Assembly (NCBI RefSeq): GCF_001039355.2
Contig: NW_019775762.1
Span: 62,001-126,000 of the forward strand
Reading direction: 5' to 3'
DNA length: 64,000 nucleotides
Source: Lingula anatina
Taxonomy: Eukaryota > Brachiopoda > Lingulata > Lingulida > Lingulidae
Numbering within the stretch: the stretch's first letter is position 1; every line of letters begins with the position of its first letter. Shown piece after piece: positions 35,481 through 48,500 of this stretch. The position numbers and the translations under genes are program-made. The notes below the pieces were generated by a model, which made no database searches, had not been told where the DNA came from, and saw only the letters and a program-made list of their open reading frames with translations.

Positions 35481-36380
35481 CTATAGTCCTATTTTACCAC
35501 AACAATTACAGTTAAAATTGCGAGCAAAACAATTAGTTCTGAGATGTGTGTACTCACCACATCCCTGACACATCGACCATTTTCTTATTGGATTTCGTTG
35601 TTGAGGATAGTTTTGACTTCCAGATGATGTTAATTTGTACTCTGAGCGTCGCAGATGCCTGCCGCGTTGGGGCATACGTCTGGCGTTGGGAGTGAATTTT
35701 CCTGGATACTCTGTAGGGCTCGCTCTTGGGGTTTCAAAGTTTGTTTCATTCCTGGTTTCACTTGGGTCTTGCAGTAGATGGATTGCAGACTTTGCATTGA
35801 CGGCGTCATTAATTGAATTCTGAAGAGCGTCTATTTTCTCTGTTAACATTTTTATGTCATTTCGTTGACCTCTTCTCGTCGGCTGAACTGCGTTTTCTGC
35901 AATGCGCGCGTGGTGCATAAGAGAACCAAAGTCAGAGGGCTCCTTTTGCAATACAAATGGGCGGAGTTCGTGTAGTAACCCATTCATTACCACTGTAAAG
36001 GCTGTTTTCTCATCTAAACGCGCACGTTTGGCGTCGTGACGCATCGACTCGATGTACCTCTGTACTGGTTCTTCTGGAAGTTGATGACGCTTGAAAAATT
36101 CTGAGGCTTTCTCCCAAGTTTCTCCGGATTTCAGTTCATATCGCTGTCGGAACTCGCGGACTAGCGATTTCCAGTCTTTCTGTACTTCCACTGCTAAACA
36201 CTCGTACCAGTTTAACACTGTTTGATTCAGTAAGAGAGGAAATAAGGCGGTGATTTGTTCATCTTCTAGTTTTTTATACTGCGTATAGTTTTCAAATTGT
36301 TTTAACCACCTTTCTACATCTTCGTTTGTGTTACCAGTAAACTTTTCTGGCGCTAAAGTCAAATCTGACAACATCAGCAT
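35481..36380 (-). pseudogene. gag: Gypsy gag (capsid/nucleocapsid) region
   Basis: 299-residue open frame starting about 217 bp inside the 5' LTR. The middle resembles the retrotransposon gag capsid fold (LNWYECLAVEVQKDW, FRQRYELKSGETWEKASEF, MNGLLHELRPFV). The C-terminus carries one complete zinc knuckle, Cys-X2-Cys-X4-His-X4-Cys (CQGCGEYTHLRTNC), and the start of a second that is cut by the stop. Basic residues precede the knuckle. Protease lies in another frame downstream, as in elements using a frameshift, although decay could also explain the change of frame. Confidence 0.88.
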
Positions 36381-36597
36381 TTTTTTCAGTTATTAATTGT
36401 TGCTAGGGTAATGACTTTTGGCGATTTTCAATACCCAGCATACTCAGTTTTCGCTGCACTGGGGCACTGACGATGTTTGCCCTTGGGTGGATGGTGTGAA
36501 CCCTTCGGTGTCTACGCTCCTGCTGCCGTTATCACGATAACTGTATCACCGTTCCGCTTGTCTCTGTAGAGCGGGGATCGATTTTTCCTCCACCACT

Positions 36598-37127
36598 TGT
36601 TAAAGTGAGGAATGACGACAGCAGTTTGGAGCTTTCGAACGTTTATTCACCGACTCTTGCTTCATACAACTTCACAAATATTTATACTCAATTTCTCCGT
36701 ACTGATCACGCATTTACTTGTTTTCTTTTCCATTGTCTTTGAGTGATTACAAAATATTTTCCATTCGCATGTTGCAAGTCACTATGCAACATTTCCTTAT
36801 TAGGTAATCCATAAGAGACTTGTTTTCAATAAAAGATATCTAAAATATTATTTGGATTACTCATATTTGGACCTTATCCAAAACTCAGTTATCATGTGAT
36901 AAATAGATGATCAAAATTATTATATGTTATGAAATTAACCAATCACATTAACTGTTACTGACTTTGACCTTTCCCATCTTTTTCTGACACTAAAAACATG
37001 TTCTACACTTGTTGACTCTTGGAGAAACTTAACTTACACTCAATAACTATCTGTCCTTTTACTCTTTTGATTCCGCTTTAATTGTTATCCGTAATTAGTG
37101 AAAGTGTAAGTAATTTGCTTTACAACA
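36598..37127 (-). repeat. 5' LTR of the Gypsy element (intact, 530 bp)
   Basis: Matches 24096-24301, 24571-24717 and 28250-28425 in the same order. Ends are TG..CA on the minus strand. The internal region begins at 36597. Confidence 0.88.
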
Positions 37128-39537
37128 GTATCAATAAGTTCCGGTGGGAATCAGCGAGAGTCAGGAAACGTTCATACCCTCGCTCTCACGCCCCCTGGGC
37201 AAGAACGACATCGGCCTCTTTGTTTTTCAGTGGGCTCACCTCACATACAGGACTATTACTTACTGGTACATTTTGAATTGATGGATTTTAATAAACTTTA
37301 TTCTTTATGTTGCTCGTTTCTTATTTGATCGGAACCTTTAAAACAATGACAGATCCTTATTAAATTACTGTAAACTGGACTTTAATAAAATCCGTTACAG
37401 AATTTCTACCTTAAATCTTATGGTTTAGAGCTATCATGTACACATCAGATAGCATGTTCACCTGAAGCCAGACCGCACCATCTCCAAGCATCCCTCTGCT
37501 CTGATTATCTTCTATTCTTAAGCTCTGATTATTACATAAACACTACTGTGGTACACGTGTCGTCTAAAAATAATGTTAGCATTGCGATGACTCTCTTCAA
37601 TCCAAACTATTCAATTGTACCTAATTATCAATCAACTGACACGTGTCAACAAGATTGTTTGTGCATCTGGACTTCCTTAATGGCCAGATAGTATTTTGTT
37701 TAATATAACATGTTTATATCACTGATTTCTGTGCCAGCGTGTCACCTGCCAAGTGAACGGTATAAATCGACACTCATTTGAAGAGGTGATTTGTTGCTTT
37801 CGGCCTCAAGCATTCTTAACAGAATACATGTACGACCCTACAATAAAGTGTTCTCGTTGTAACATATCAATTTCAATAATTCAAAACACATAGGTACGTA
37901 GCTTCGGGGTTTTCTGCTATCGCGAAGTAAAACAAAACTATATCTAAGCACAAACACTTGTAATAAATACATTAATCACCTAAAGAAGGTGATTCCAGCA
38001 GTAATTGAGAGAGAAGGTGGTGCGTCAGGTTACTAAACTAGCACCACATGTAATAAAATATTGAGACATTGTTATTTATTTGATGTATTACCTATTTAAA
38101 ATTGTTCATTTTAACTACCCTTGTGTTGATCGTGACTTGTTATAATTAAGTGAACGTCAAATAAAATTGTTATAAGTGTTCTAAAACTAAGCCTGATTTG
38201 TTCTTCAGAGTTTTGTTCTCATATTCGATCCGCCTTTACTCTAGTCTTCTGTGCAGTTGATACAACATAACCCGGTGTTGTTTGCTCGTGTCGATAGCAA
38301 TCTCTTTGCATCAGCTATAATAGGAAACTTAAGGGAGGCAATTAAGAAGGAGCAGAGCGTGTTCGTTGAACCGACTAATTTGGGTGTCCGATAAGGATTA
38401 CTTGTCGATTCTCATACCCTCTAATTATCATGCGGCCTCTATTGTTCGACCATACGGGGCAGGGTTGGGAGACGATGCGGCCTTTTGGTAAGGTAGCTTT
38501 CCGGCGGGAATATATATTCGGAGACAGTTTATATATAATAGCAAAAACGGAGTGTGTACATAAGCCATTTTATAAAACACTTCATGAAGTATCACCGGAT
38601 GTACGATATAAAATGTAGCTTCATTCTGTTGCTATGCTTACATACAATATAAAGTGAAATAACTTGTGAAATAACTGCAGAGAAATTTTGACAAAATGAA
38701 ATATTTCCAATTTGTAAACACAGTGGGCCTAAGGCTTGTCAATTGTAAAAAAGCTTCTGTCTTTTCAAAAGAAATCATTGGTTTTAACGCATCAATTCAA
38801 TTGGCAATGAATGTACGTGTATATGCGGCAAATTGGGATGGCATGAAAAGGAACAAAATGTTACTCGTTAAATGACTAAATCTGAACCGTGCATTTTGTA
38901 CATTAATCAATGGAGATGCTGTGAGTAGAAATCCCATCTTGTCTTCTCCTACACAATATTAATATTTTTAGGGGGAGGAGGGGGGTCACTGTATTTATTA
39001 GACTTATGCAATCTCATTGCTTACCCCGACCACTAGATACCATGTAATAAATTATGGATGCTTCAACAATTTCGATTGTATCAGACTCAAATATCGTACT
39101 CGAAAAGGGGCTCAACTGTGCCTTACCACATAAAAAGACTTTTAAAATTTTCCATCGAGGCTACTGTAAGGAAAGGGGTATCCTTATCAAGGTGAGGATA
39201 TTGGTGAGTAGTTTTCAGAAAGTCAAGGTCACCAGAAAACGGAGAAACAGCAGCGAGGTGTAGGAAGTAAAGCTGGTGCCACATTACTACAATTTCCACA
39301 CGTAAACCCAAAATTTGGAGCCTGACGAGGACAGCAATCTGTTGTAAGTAGTGTATTGATAATGTAAGATAGAATTGCTATGCTTATTTCTGCGTTGACG
39401 ATACTTGCTCAATTGCATAATACTATATTTCACCATTGGCCATTTTTCTGATGCGAACAATTCTTGATATCTTAGACCCCAGATAAATTTGAAGGTTTGA
39501 TGGTTTATTGCATTTTATGTTATGTTTTTTTTTTCAG

Positions 39538-39622
39538 GGAAAAATTATTTGCTGAAGAAGTAATTATGGTGCTTATTCCAGCCTTCATGGCCTGAACTCG
39601 CCATCCCCAGGACGACCAGCAG
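39538..39622 (+). other. Isolated candidate exon, plus strand
   Basis: A long pyrimidine tract and CAG end at 39537 and a GTAACT donor follows 39622. In one frame the 3' half reads NYGAYSSLHGLNSPSPGRPA with normal composition, but a TGA precedes it in the same exon. It could be a 5' UTR/coding exon with an internal start, or chance. No neighbours support it. Confidence 0.25.
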
Positions 39623-40008
39623 GTAACTACATACAAATACAGATTTTATTTTTTACCAGTTACGAGCAGAAAATAATATTTAAGTAGAAACCTCAACAGA
39701 ACAAAGAAGCACATTACACGTACAATTAATCACTCAACCTCTCCGTCTCCGACAACATCAAACATTTATGAACATAATTGGCCACAAAGGTCACCCGATT
39801 ACTGAAAAAAGCCGTAATGCCTGCATTGTCAAAACTGTTGTTGTAGTCATGTCTTAACTCTTTCGTTTCTGGGCAATAACAGATCGCATACTCTTCTATC
39901 TGAATGCAATTTCCATTAATTCCAAATGAACAAAGTCTTGTATTTCGTGGACGGTTTGACCATCTCCCCGTTTCAATAGCTAAATAGCTATCCTGTCTCG
40001 TTCGCTAA

Positions 40009-40260
40009 GACTGGATTCCCATATGATACATATATCGATCCATCTGGATCGACCTAACTCTCTGGGGAGTCTCACTAAATTGTTATCAACTAACCAGCTT
40101 AAATGTCTGTCAAACTACCAAAACAGCTAGGGGTAAAGATAAGTACCCCCTATCAGCTATACTAGGCATTACTAGACATTTAAGCCGGTCAAGTTGACAG
40201 CTATTTATGGAGACTCCCCAGGGAGATAGATCGATCCAAATGTCTGCGGGAATGGTCCCT
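40009..40260. mobile_element. Palindromic MITE family, copy 4
   Basis: Ends GACTGGATTCCCA and GGGAATGGTCCC. The inner inverted pair surrounds GGGGTAAAGATAAGTACCCCC, with ACATTTAAGCCGG-type arms. TA flanks both ends. Confidence 0.7.
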
Positions 40261-40616
40261 ATGATTGTATTATAAGTACTTATCACTTAGAGCCGTACCT
40301 TTTTATGGTTGACTTCAGCAATTTTGTTATCCAAAGTATTTAAATACCCTGTTTATTTTGATAAACCGACAGCAAACAAATGTTTCTCTACAGACCTAGG
40401 CTCGACCAGATAAGAAAAAGGTTTTCTTGCCATTGTGTGACTCTAATTTTCATCGTCAATTAACAGAAATTAATACAACATTATAAACTTAACATCAAAA
40501 TTTCAAAAATTTGTTTGCTAAAATGGTTATACAAAAGGAATTACATGCAACAAGTACAGTAATCAAATCTTCGTTAAAAACTAAGGGACTGATCAAAATA
40601 TCACAAAAACTCCCTT

Positions 40617-40925
40617 CTTTTTAATTTTTTAAAGAAAATCATTTAACAAATATTTTAAAACTTATTTTAGCGAAAATCCCCTTGGGGATAGATCGATCCA
40701 AAGTTAGTCGGTTGGCTCTGGGAATGGTCTCCACCTTAAGAACTGTGGATCGATCCATCTCCAAGGAATTCTTACTAAAAAATGTTTTTAAAAATTTTGT
40801 TGAATGATTTTCTTTAAAAATTAAAAAGGCACCTAAAGATGTCTGTCACGCCTACTGAAGCTGCTAGGGGGTAATCAATTGTCGTTTAGCAGCTTTAGTA
40901 GGCGTGCCAGACATCATTTAAATCT
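40617..40925. mobile_element. Rearranged MITE family copy 5 with head-to-head arms
   Basis: 40617-40709 and 40746-40831 form an inverted pair (AGAAAATCATTTAACA against its inverse, and GGATCGATCCATCTCC). Beyond them the family's inner inverted pair GCCTACTGAAGCTGCTAGG / TTTAGTAGGCGTGCC follows. It looks like two partial copies joined head to head. Confidence 0.6.
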
Positions 40926-41178
40926 CAATGGGAAACAAGAATATGTGACGACGAAAAATAGATGTAAGCACTCAGCACGACCCCAGTACTGGTAAATGGC
41001 CCTTCCTCCTAAAGATATGAAAGAAAGGGAAGAAATTATAAAGCCAAATCCATGACCAATACAATATAGATGCACCACCTCAAACAAAACGGGCACAAAA
41101 TCCTATACCCATATCGCTAATTTTGTGACAAAATATATCTTAACTCCGGTTCAGTGTCAAAACCATAGCATTAAACTC

Positions 41179-41204
41179 AGAGAGAGGGAGAGAGAGAGAG
41201 AGAG
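41179..41204. repeat. (GA)n microsatellite
   Basis: Imperfect AG repeat with one GGG interruption. Confidence 0.9.
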
Positions 41205-43455
41205 CAAACAAACTATTGATGTAAAGTTTATTAACAATGATGACTTGATGCTGAACAACAGCAGGACCCCAGATAATTTTTTTAATTGACTAGCAGAAAA
41301 ACTGCAAATCTAATTTCAAATCTGGTTGTTTGTCAGAGTGACCAAGCACCAACTTCTAGTAATCTTTTTTGAATCTATCAAACATGACAACATCATTCAC
41401 TCTCTTATTTTTCATTGCCCTAAATATAATGAAAGTCAAAATCAATAATTTTGATTGTCAGATGTAGTCCTAAAATCTTTCAACTTAAAACTTGAACTCT
41501 TATATATTAACATTGGACTTTTAACATTACATCCATCATCTTGAACAACAGTGGAAAGTTGGATATTCCACTTTTTTCATATTCCAAAATATAATTGCAT
41601 CACACCTGATGAACATTTTCAATGAAGGTTCGTTCATTTTTTTTCTTTTAAACCAAATTTCTGAGCCTCTCTCCCTTTTCCTTATATTACTACAAATGGC
41701 AGTGATATGGCTATTATCAAAATCTCTACATGGCAAGGTTGTGACCTTGCTCCAAGGTGACAGTCAAAAGTTTGACCTTTGCGACCCTAAACATGGGCAT
41801 TATAAAACTATACAAATTTGCAGCTACTTCAGTAATAATGATTTAACTACTAGCAAATATATTCCCAGTCTCTAACATTAGTGTATTTGATAAATATTTA
41901 CACTAAATCTGCAATATCTTTATTATCAAATAACTAAATGTGAAAGATGAAGCACTGTAAAAGAAAACTAGTTCTTACTTAGGCACCTTTGTGTAAATAA
42001 TACAGTGTACAACAAGTATGCATATTTGATTGTATAATGGTTAATATACATGTATACCGCTATGTAAATACAACAATTTTAACATTCACATGATACCGAG
42101 TAGAACGATCTAAAGTATGCATTTTTTTAATTACTGCATTTCATAACGTACAAAATATCGGGATTGTATCACAAAGTTAAAACTTCATATGTACTGTTAA
42201 TGTGATTTGTAAGTTCATAATAATCCTAACTTAAAATACATTGAGTGTAATATGACATTGCTATAGGTGAGACAAAGTACATTTTACTGTGACATACACA
42301 GTTAACAGTGAGTGTATGCTACAATGTATCATTCAGTGCTTCAGCAAAAGCTGTTTCAGTTTTACACATTGTATATAACAATATTAATGTATCAAACCAA
42401 TCAGCAAAGTATGATACAATGTACCACATAAAGATATACAAAGTATACCATGATTATGATAGCTTTATCAAGAACACATCCTTGAACAGGAAAATCAGCC
42501 ACATGCAAAGACAGTCCAAATTGCCCAAGCTGTTTACTTAAGTTCATACACGATGGTGTATAAGAAGAAAAATGAAGAAATTGAGAAATCTGTCAATGCT
42601 TGTGAACCAAGATAATGACAGCTGATAATAATACTGCATTAAAGGTCACATCATACATCTCTGGTTCTTATGTTGGGAGTGGTTTAAGTGTGCATGTGTA
42701 TGTAGGTTAATTGCAGTGAAAATGCTGACAGTGCCATCAATAAGAACATTTGTATCAAAAATCTCTCTGCAAAATGGCTGCCTTTCCCATCCAAGTCATA
42801 ACCAGTGATGATATAAGATTTGCCTAGGAAATTCTGAACTCTTAATGAGCTTGCAGGCGCTGTTCTTCAATTCCAAATGTAAGTAAAACTTAACTCCTTG
42901 CAGACTGCAATGGTTTACAAAGTTCAAAAATTCTGATGAAGGAGCCACTTTGGGAAATGCATTGTATCCTTGGCAACCTCTATACATATGATTTTAACCT
43001 ACCCACTGACCAAAGTGCTATTCAGAAGTATTTTTCCATTTGATTTAACTTATGCTGGCCAAAAAACATAGAGTATATGTGTCCACAGAACAATTGTCAA
43101 GAGTTTTTATTTCTTAATTTGACATCAGGAAGGCACTTCTTTTCTTGTTCTTGTTTTCTGGTCCATATCTAACTTTTCCTTTTTTAAAATAAAACAATAA
43201 GTACATAATGTCAAGAAAAAGTATGACCATTCCAATTTAAAGCTGTGGTCCAATTAAGTATAAGATGCAGTTCCATTTCTGTATGCAAGTTTTCCAAGCA
43301 CTCTCTTCCTTAATAGTTTCAGTACAAAGATACAGCCCATGTCAGTACAAATGCTTTTCAGTTATTACTTCCATAAAAATGAAAAAAGTATAAGAATAAA
43401 AATAATCCCTGTTGCTTATATAGGTAATGTGTGTATATATATATATAAAGATTAT

Positions 43456-45575
43456 TTAGATACATGGACTGACACTTGTTCCACCTATTGCCTCCTGAAA
43501 GTCTATTGGGTCTTCCTGGTTGAATTTTAAGTCTCGTAAACAGCCGTTGAGTCCCTGGAAGTATTTCCCTCCTGTCATGTAACTGAAGTCTGGAACACCA
43601 CCTGGGAGAAAGAAAAACATCATGTTATCTAAAACAACCTCTTTAGGTAAGTTGCACTTTAGTACAATATATACATGGGTGAAAGTTGTAAAAACTGAAA
43701 ATCCTAAAAAAAAATGTAGCTTGTAATTTTTCACTGCATTAAAAAGAAAAGGGAAGAAGATGAAGACTGTTAATCCTGAAATCGGGCTTAATACTGAAAA
43801 CTTTCATTCTTATATATAAAAATTAAATCACTAATCATTTGGACCCTTTGCAAATTAAGTTATTAGCCATAAATTGGTAGCTAAGAATCCAATACATGTT
43901 CAACAAAGACTCCAAATGCCCATTTGCCTTGGTTCTTTTGGATTCAAAACGAAAACCTTCAACCAAACTGACATTGAAGCAAAACAGCATTTTACTCATA
44001 GTGGCAAAAAATAGCCCAATTTCATAAGTCAGTATCATTTGTTTGGGATGAAACAAGATTAAATGTGATCAGAAAGTAGACTCCACACAAAGTTACTTAA
44101 AAAACATGTCACAGATCCAAATTTTATGTCTTGGTTTGCAATAATTCACACTTTGTCCTGTTTTTCATACTTTTCATACAGGCTTGAATGGAATCTTGCA
44201 CAAACTACAGATAATGTTTGCCTCTGACCTGGTCTGGCATTTTTTCCAGAAGATTTTTTTTTTTTACAAATCAGACAGGGAGTGACCCTATAAGGGTTGC
44301 TATAAACTGAAACTTTTTATCATTTTAAGTTACAAATTAGTTTTTGTTCAATATCTAAATTTTACACTAAAATGATATAGAAGTGATCATAAAATCACAG
44401 ATGTTGTAGATATTATGACCACTTCTATTGTATATTCCAAAAGTAACTTGATACCTACCAACATAAATATCTCCTTCTGCATTCAACATTTTCAACTGTC
44501 CAAGTGATTCTCCCTTCACAATGGAGAAGTCATCTACTAATATTTCTCCACTTCTGCCTTGTCTAAAACAGATAACAGGTTAACTTTAATATCTGTCTAT
44601 ATGAAAATGTTCATGGATATACAATAAAATATTTTGGAAAAGTAATAGATGAACCAGATTTAGTTGAAATTGATACCCCATTTGCATATTTACCTCCTGA
44701 ATAACTATCCTGAATTTTTTTCACAATCTGAGGAGTTTTATTCAGATTTATTGTTCACTTACCAGCGGCAATCCCACTCTAAAGAAAAACATAACCCCCT
44801 TTATGGGCCAGAGGTGATAAATACTTGCGTACTTCAAAACATTAACGGGATTATAAAGAAAGAATATATGTTGCTAAAAGCAAACATTAGAAAGGTGCCA
44901 CCAAAGATTTCCTTAAAAAGCAAAGACAATGTGTATGAATCATCAACACTTACCTTTTTATTGTGATGGTATGCATTCTTCCATCATTCACTCTATCTGA
45001 AGTTACTATGCTAGCTGGACCACTGCCTAGTTCATAGCTGAAACACAGAGCATTTGGTATATAAAATATATCATATCTCCACTCAACCAGTGGCAAATGT
45101 TGGCAAACTCCATTAGGTATATGTTAGAATCAAAAGTGTGAGGGACATTTAAATATCAGCCACCTTTGTGACTGATTAAGTTTTATATTTTCCAAAGCAT
45201 TCTTTTGGCTGTTAGATCACACACACAAACACACATGCCAACACACTCTCACACATATGCACGCATCATTCACATACATTGTCTTACAAGCTCTTTGACT
45301 ATATCAAACAGACACACATATATACAGTGGTCATGGTACAAAAACACACCTGAGTTCTATATGTCCATCTCTAAGTCCCACCGCCAGATAATCCCTGCCC
45401 TGCCCCAGGGTGGTCGGCTCCTGTCCATGCCACAGAATCAGGCCATCGTAATCATTGGTCATCACTTTGAACTGGACCATCTCTTCCAGTGTGGCCGAAT
45501 GGGGCAGGCGCTCTTTGGAGAATATTACGTACTGACTGCCACTGAAACGGACGGAGGAGCCGCCAACTTTCTCCT
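43456..45575 (-). CDS. HSPG2: Perlecan-like: C-terminal laminin G domain LG3 and stop
   Basis: Exons 45575-45350, 45037-44954, 44562-44459 and 43601-43456. LamG landmarks: SSVRFSGSQYVIF, DGLILWHGQ, DYLAVGLRDGHIELSYELGSG, RMHTITIKRQGRSGEILVDD, DIYVGGVPDF and GLNGCLRDLKF. The protein ends ..GGTSVSPCI then TAA. In vertebrates LG3 is a releasable signalling fragment; that role is inferred here from homology only. The 3' UTR should run below 43456, but I cannot pick its polyadenylation site with confidence. Confidence 0.92.
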
Positions 45576-48500
45576 CTGAAAGAGAAAATTGCATCAGTTT
45601 TGTGTGCACCCACACAATCAAGACTGTTGAATGTAGCTTACAATGGTTATGTAAAAAATGTGAAATTTAGGACTTGAAATCTGGTAACTAAACTGCAATA
45701 TTCACAACAGTTTTGGCTAGGGTTGACCTTGTTGCTAAAGGAAAAGTCCCTGAAGTTTCCAAGAAAAATGTTTTTATTTGCTATTTCACACTCACATATG
45801 CATCACATACATAGATGATACCCAATTCTTTTGCATCCTCCTCTTTAGTTACCTCCTTTTAAAGGGAAGAAGGTCTCTTTGCAGCCAAAAATCTAAGGAA
45901 GACGTCTATGTGGTTTCAGAGCACATATTTGACATAGCTTTTTTTCAAGATCTAGTAACAAATTTTTACCCTGTTCACAATTGGTTCCTTTAAAGCCCAG
46001 TTTGCACCTGCATGTGAAGGCAATGCCATTGAGTGGTATACACTCTCCCCCATTCTGGCATGGTGAATCGCCTCTCGTGCAGGCATTCAGTTGAAGCTCA
46101 CAGTCAGCACCTGAAAAACAAAGACAGAACTGTGGTAGTTCTTCACCGCATTTTAACAAAGCATATTAAATATACACCAAAATGATGACTGGAATTTCTT
46201 TAACACATGGATGGTTTATGTCAGAGAGTGCCTTTTACTGAGTGCCTAACATGGTAAATAATGTGTACAGTATATATTGGTAAGATGATGCCATTCTAAG
46301 GTCCCACTTGTTCATACACTTGCACACATCAATTTCATTTATGAATTAATTGAATCTGTACTAAATAAATAGTTTATCTCAGTGGCAGATTATTCAATCC
46401 TTTGTTGTCCACCATCTTCTTTTTCTCTTATCCCCCTACTATTCAACAATCCTACCATCTCTCTCTCTACCTGCCTCCTCTCTCTTCTACCATCATCCCT
46501 TCTAAGTGCATTCAGAACAGTGGACAAATACATATGCAGATCAAATATGGCTGAGCCACTTGAATGCTTGTTGCGTAATTCTTATGGGTAATCTTTTTCA
46601 GTGTCTAATCAGGAATTAAGTGGCAAGCTTTTAAGTGGATCGCCATGTTTGATCTGTGGATCTGTAATTCGGCTGCTCTGAATGAGCTCTCTCTCTCTTC
46701 CTCCTTATCTCACTTTTTCTTCATTATCTATATAGTATTCCAACAAGCACCTGTGGAGTCAGCAGGACAAACACATGTATAGTCTCCATTCTGGTTGACG
46801 CAGGTGCCTCCATTTTTACAGGGGCGGATCTCACACGGATTCTTGGTGCCACAGTCCATGATATTGGCACTGTCCAAGACATTGGTCACAAGGTTCTTGG
46901 GACGGTCATTTATTTCAAACTGGAATGAGGACAATTCAATAATTTTTCAATGAATAAGACTCAAACCCATCAGTCATTGTGTAGACTTACATTTTCAAAT
47001 CTACAACTGACTGTACAAGTGAAACTACAAAAGACAACATCAATTTTGTATAAATTTTGGAATTAGTGGTTGAAATAAAGTTACAGTTCTTTACCAAGAA
47101 CAGAAAGGGAAATTTTTTTACCTCACTTATACAGCCATCAAACCCTCTTTTAACTCCTACACTGGAGGAAATCATGCGATCGGGATCCACACCTCCGAGA
47201 TACAGGGGCAGGCGGAGGTTAAGGCCCTCTGTGTTACCCTCGGAGGTACCTGAGGGACAAACAAAACCACACATAGTACAATACCAGAAACATGGATGTT
47301 TTTGTAGGAATAAGGTTACTTATCAAAGTAAAGGAGGGAGTCATAACTTGGAAAGATCACTCATTGTTTGTTTAGTCCTCTTATAGTTTAGCTTTGCTGA
47401 AATATCAAATAACATAAATGTTAATGATAATACAACTATCCAGTTGTTAAGATGATTCAGCCAGAAACTTTAAACCAAGGCTGGAAGTAAATAAAAAACA
47501 AAAACAATTATCATAATTCTGGATATTTTCTGAAAGTAATCACATCACCAATTTACCAAAGACAATCTATTTGCCTTTTTTTTCCTTTGGGGCAGCACTG
47601 CCACCTGAGAGCAATGAAGAAAATGAAGAGAACACTACTGACACCTGGTGTGCAGTGAAAAAAAGTGTGAACTAACATACACAGTCAGCACTACTGTATC
47701 TAGCAGGTGCTCTGAAACTGCACTAGTTACATTTAAGAACATCCTTTCCAGTTAACTGTTGTTTTGATGGTGCTTTTAATTCAAAATATGCTTTATTTAC
47801 ACAAAGCAAGGCAAATACCAGGGGCAGATTTAGATCGCCTTCTGGGTCTTCTGGAAAATGGTCCGATTTTCAAGTTTTCATTGACGGGTATCTAAATTTT
47901 TTCTGTTGGAAGACGGTCAAAAATGGAGGCTGAATCAAGAAAGATAATTTGGAAGACTGGCAGAAAATGTCTCTGGATCTGCCTCTGTATACCTTACTTT
48001 CCGGGTCTAGTGATGACTCTTATATTTTGGGCAAAGTGTTTATGTCATAAATTTGTTAACTTTTCATCTAAAACTGTGAAAACAGAGCTGTTGGAATCAT
48101 TACAAAAACAAAATTATAAAAACCTTTATGATGGACAGTAAAGCAAGATGTTCACAGTTCTAAGAAAGGATGTTCTGAATAAGACAGTTTATAACATTTA
48201 GTGTCTCCAGTTTTAAAACACTTGGTTTACACCCATTACATTTAGACCGAAAGACACTGACGGGAGTCAGAAAAAGTAGGATCATGTCTGTGATTGTATG
48301 AAAAAAGGTTGAGGGATTAAAATACTATTACTGGTCCAGAATGGATTTTGGATGTAATATAACATTAATGCAAAGTTCAGTTTTCCAATGGTCAAATAAT
48401 TTTTAAGATTGCAAAAGTGTAAACCAAATAAAATGTCAAACATGGAGGCATTTGAATTCAGTGTGTAAAACCTACAAATAAAATGACAATTTTCTATTAA

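Larger units (their letters stand above)
24096..37127 (-). mobile_element. Degenerate Ty3/Gypsy LTR retrotransposon with integrase chromodomain
   Basis: Element on the minus strand: 5' LTR 37127-36598, gag, protease, RT, RNase H, integrase, chromodomain, a long tail, then a 3' LTR split over 28425-24096. The LTRs begin TGTTGTAAAG and end CTTTAACA or CTATAACA on the minus strand. The split LTR pieces sum to about 529 bp against 530 bp for the intact one. A primer-binding-like TGGTGGAGG sits two bases inside the 5' LTR, and a purine-rich GAAGAAGGGG precedes the 3' LTR. Several frameshifts and stops break pol, so it is not autonomous. I could not see a target duplication (flanks CGATA and GTATC). 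The chromodomain places it near the chromovirus group, by inference. Confidence 0.9.
37128..43455. other. Intergenic region between the Gypsy element and the perlecan 3' end
   Basis: Holds two MITE copies, the candidate exon at 39538-39622, a GA microsatellite (41179-41204) and the unmarked perlecan 3' UTR just below 43456. No other gene recognised. Confidence 0.55.

Noticed and set aside
24091-37132. 5-bp target duplication around the Gypsy element
   Set aside because: CGATA on the left and GTATC on the right do not match; it may be lost by mutation or recombination, so I do not claim one.
43835-44056. 73-residue open frame on the minus strand
   Set aside because: Lies in a perlecan intron, lacks LamG or EGF residues and is not flanked by usable splice sites.
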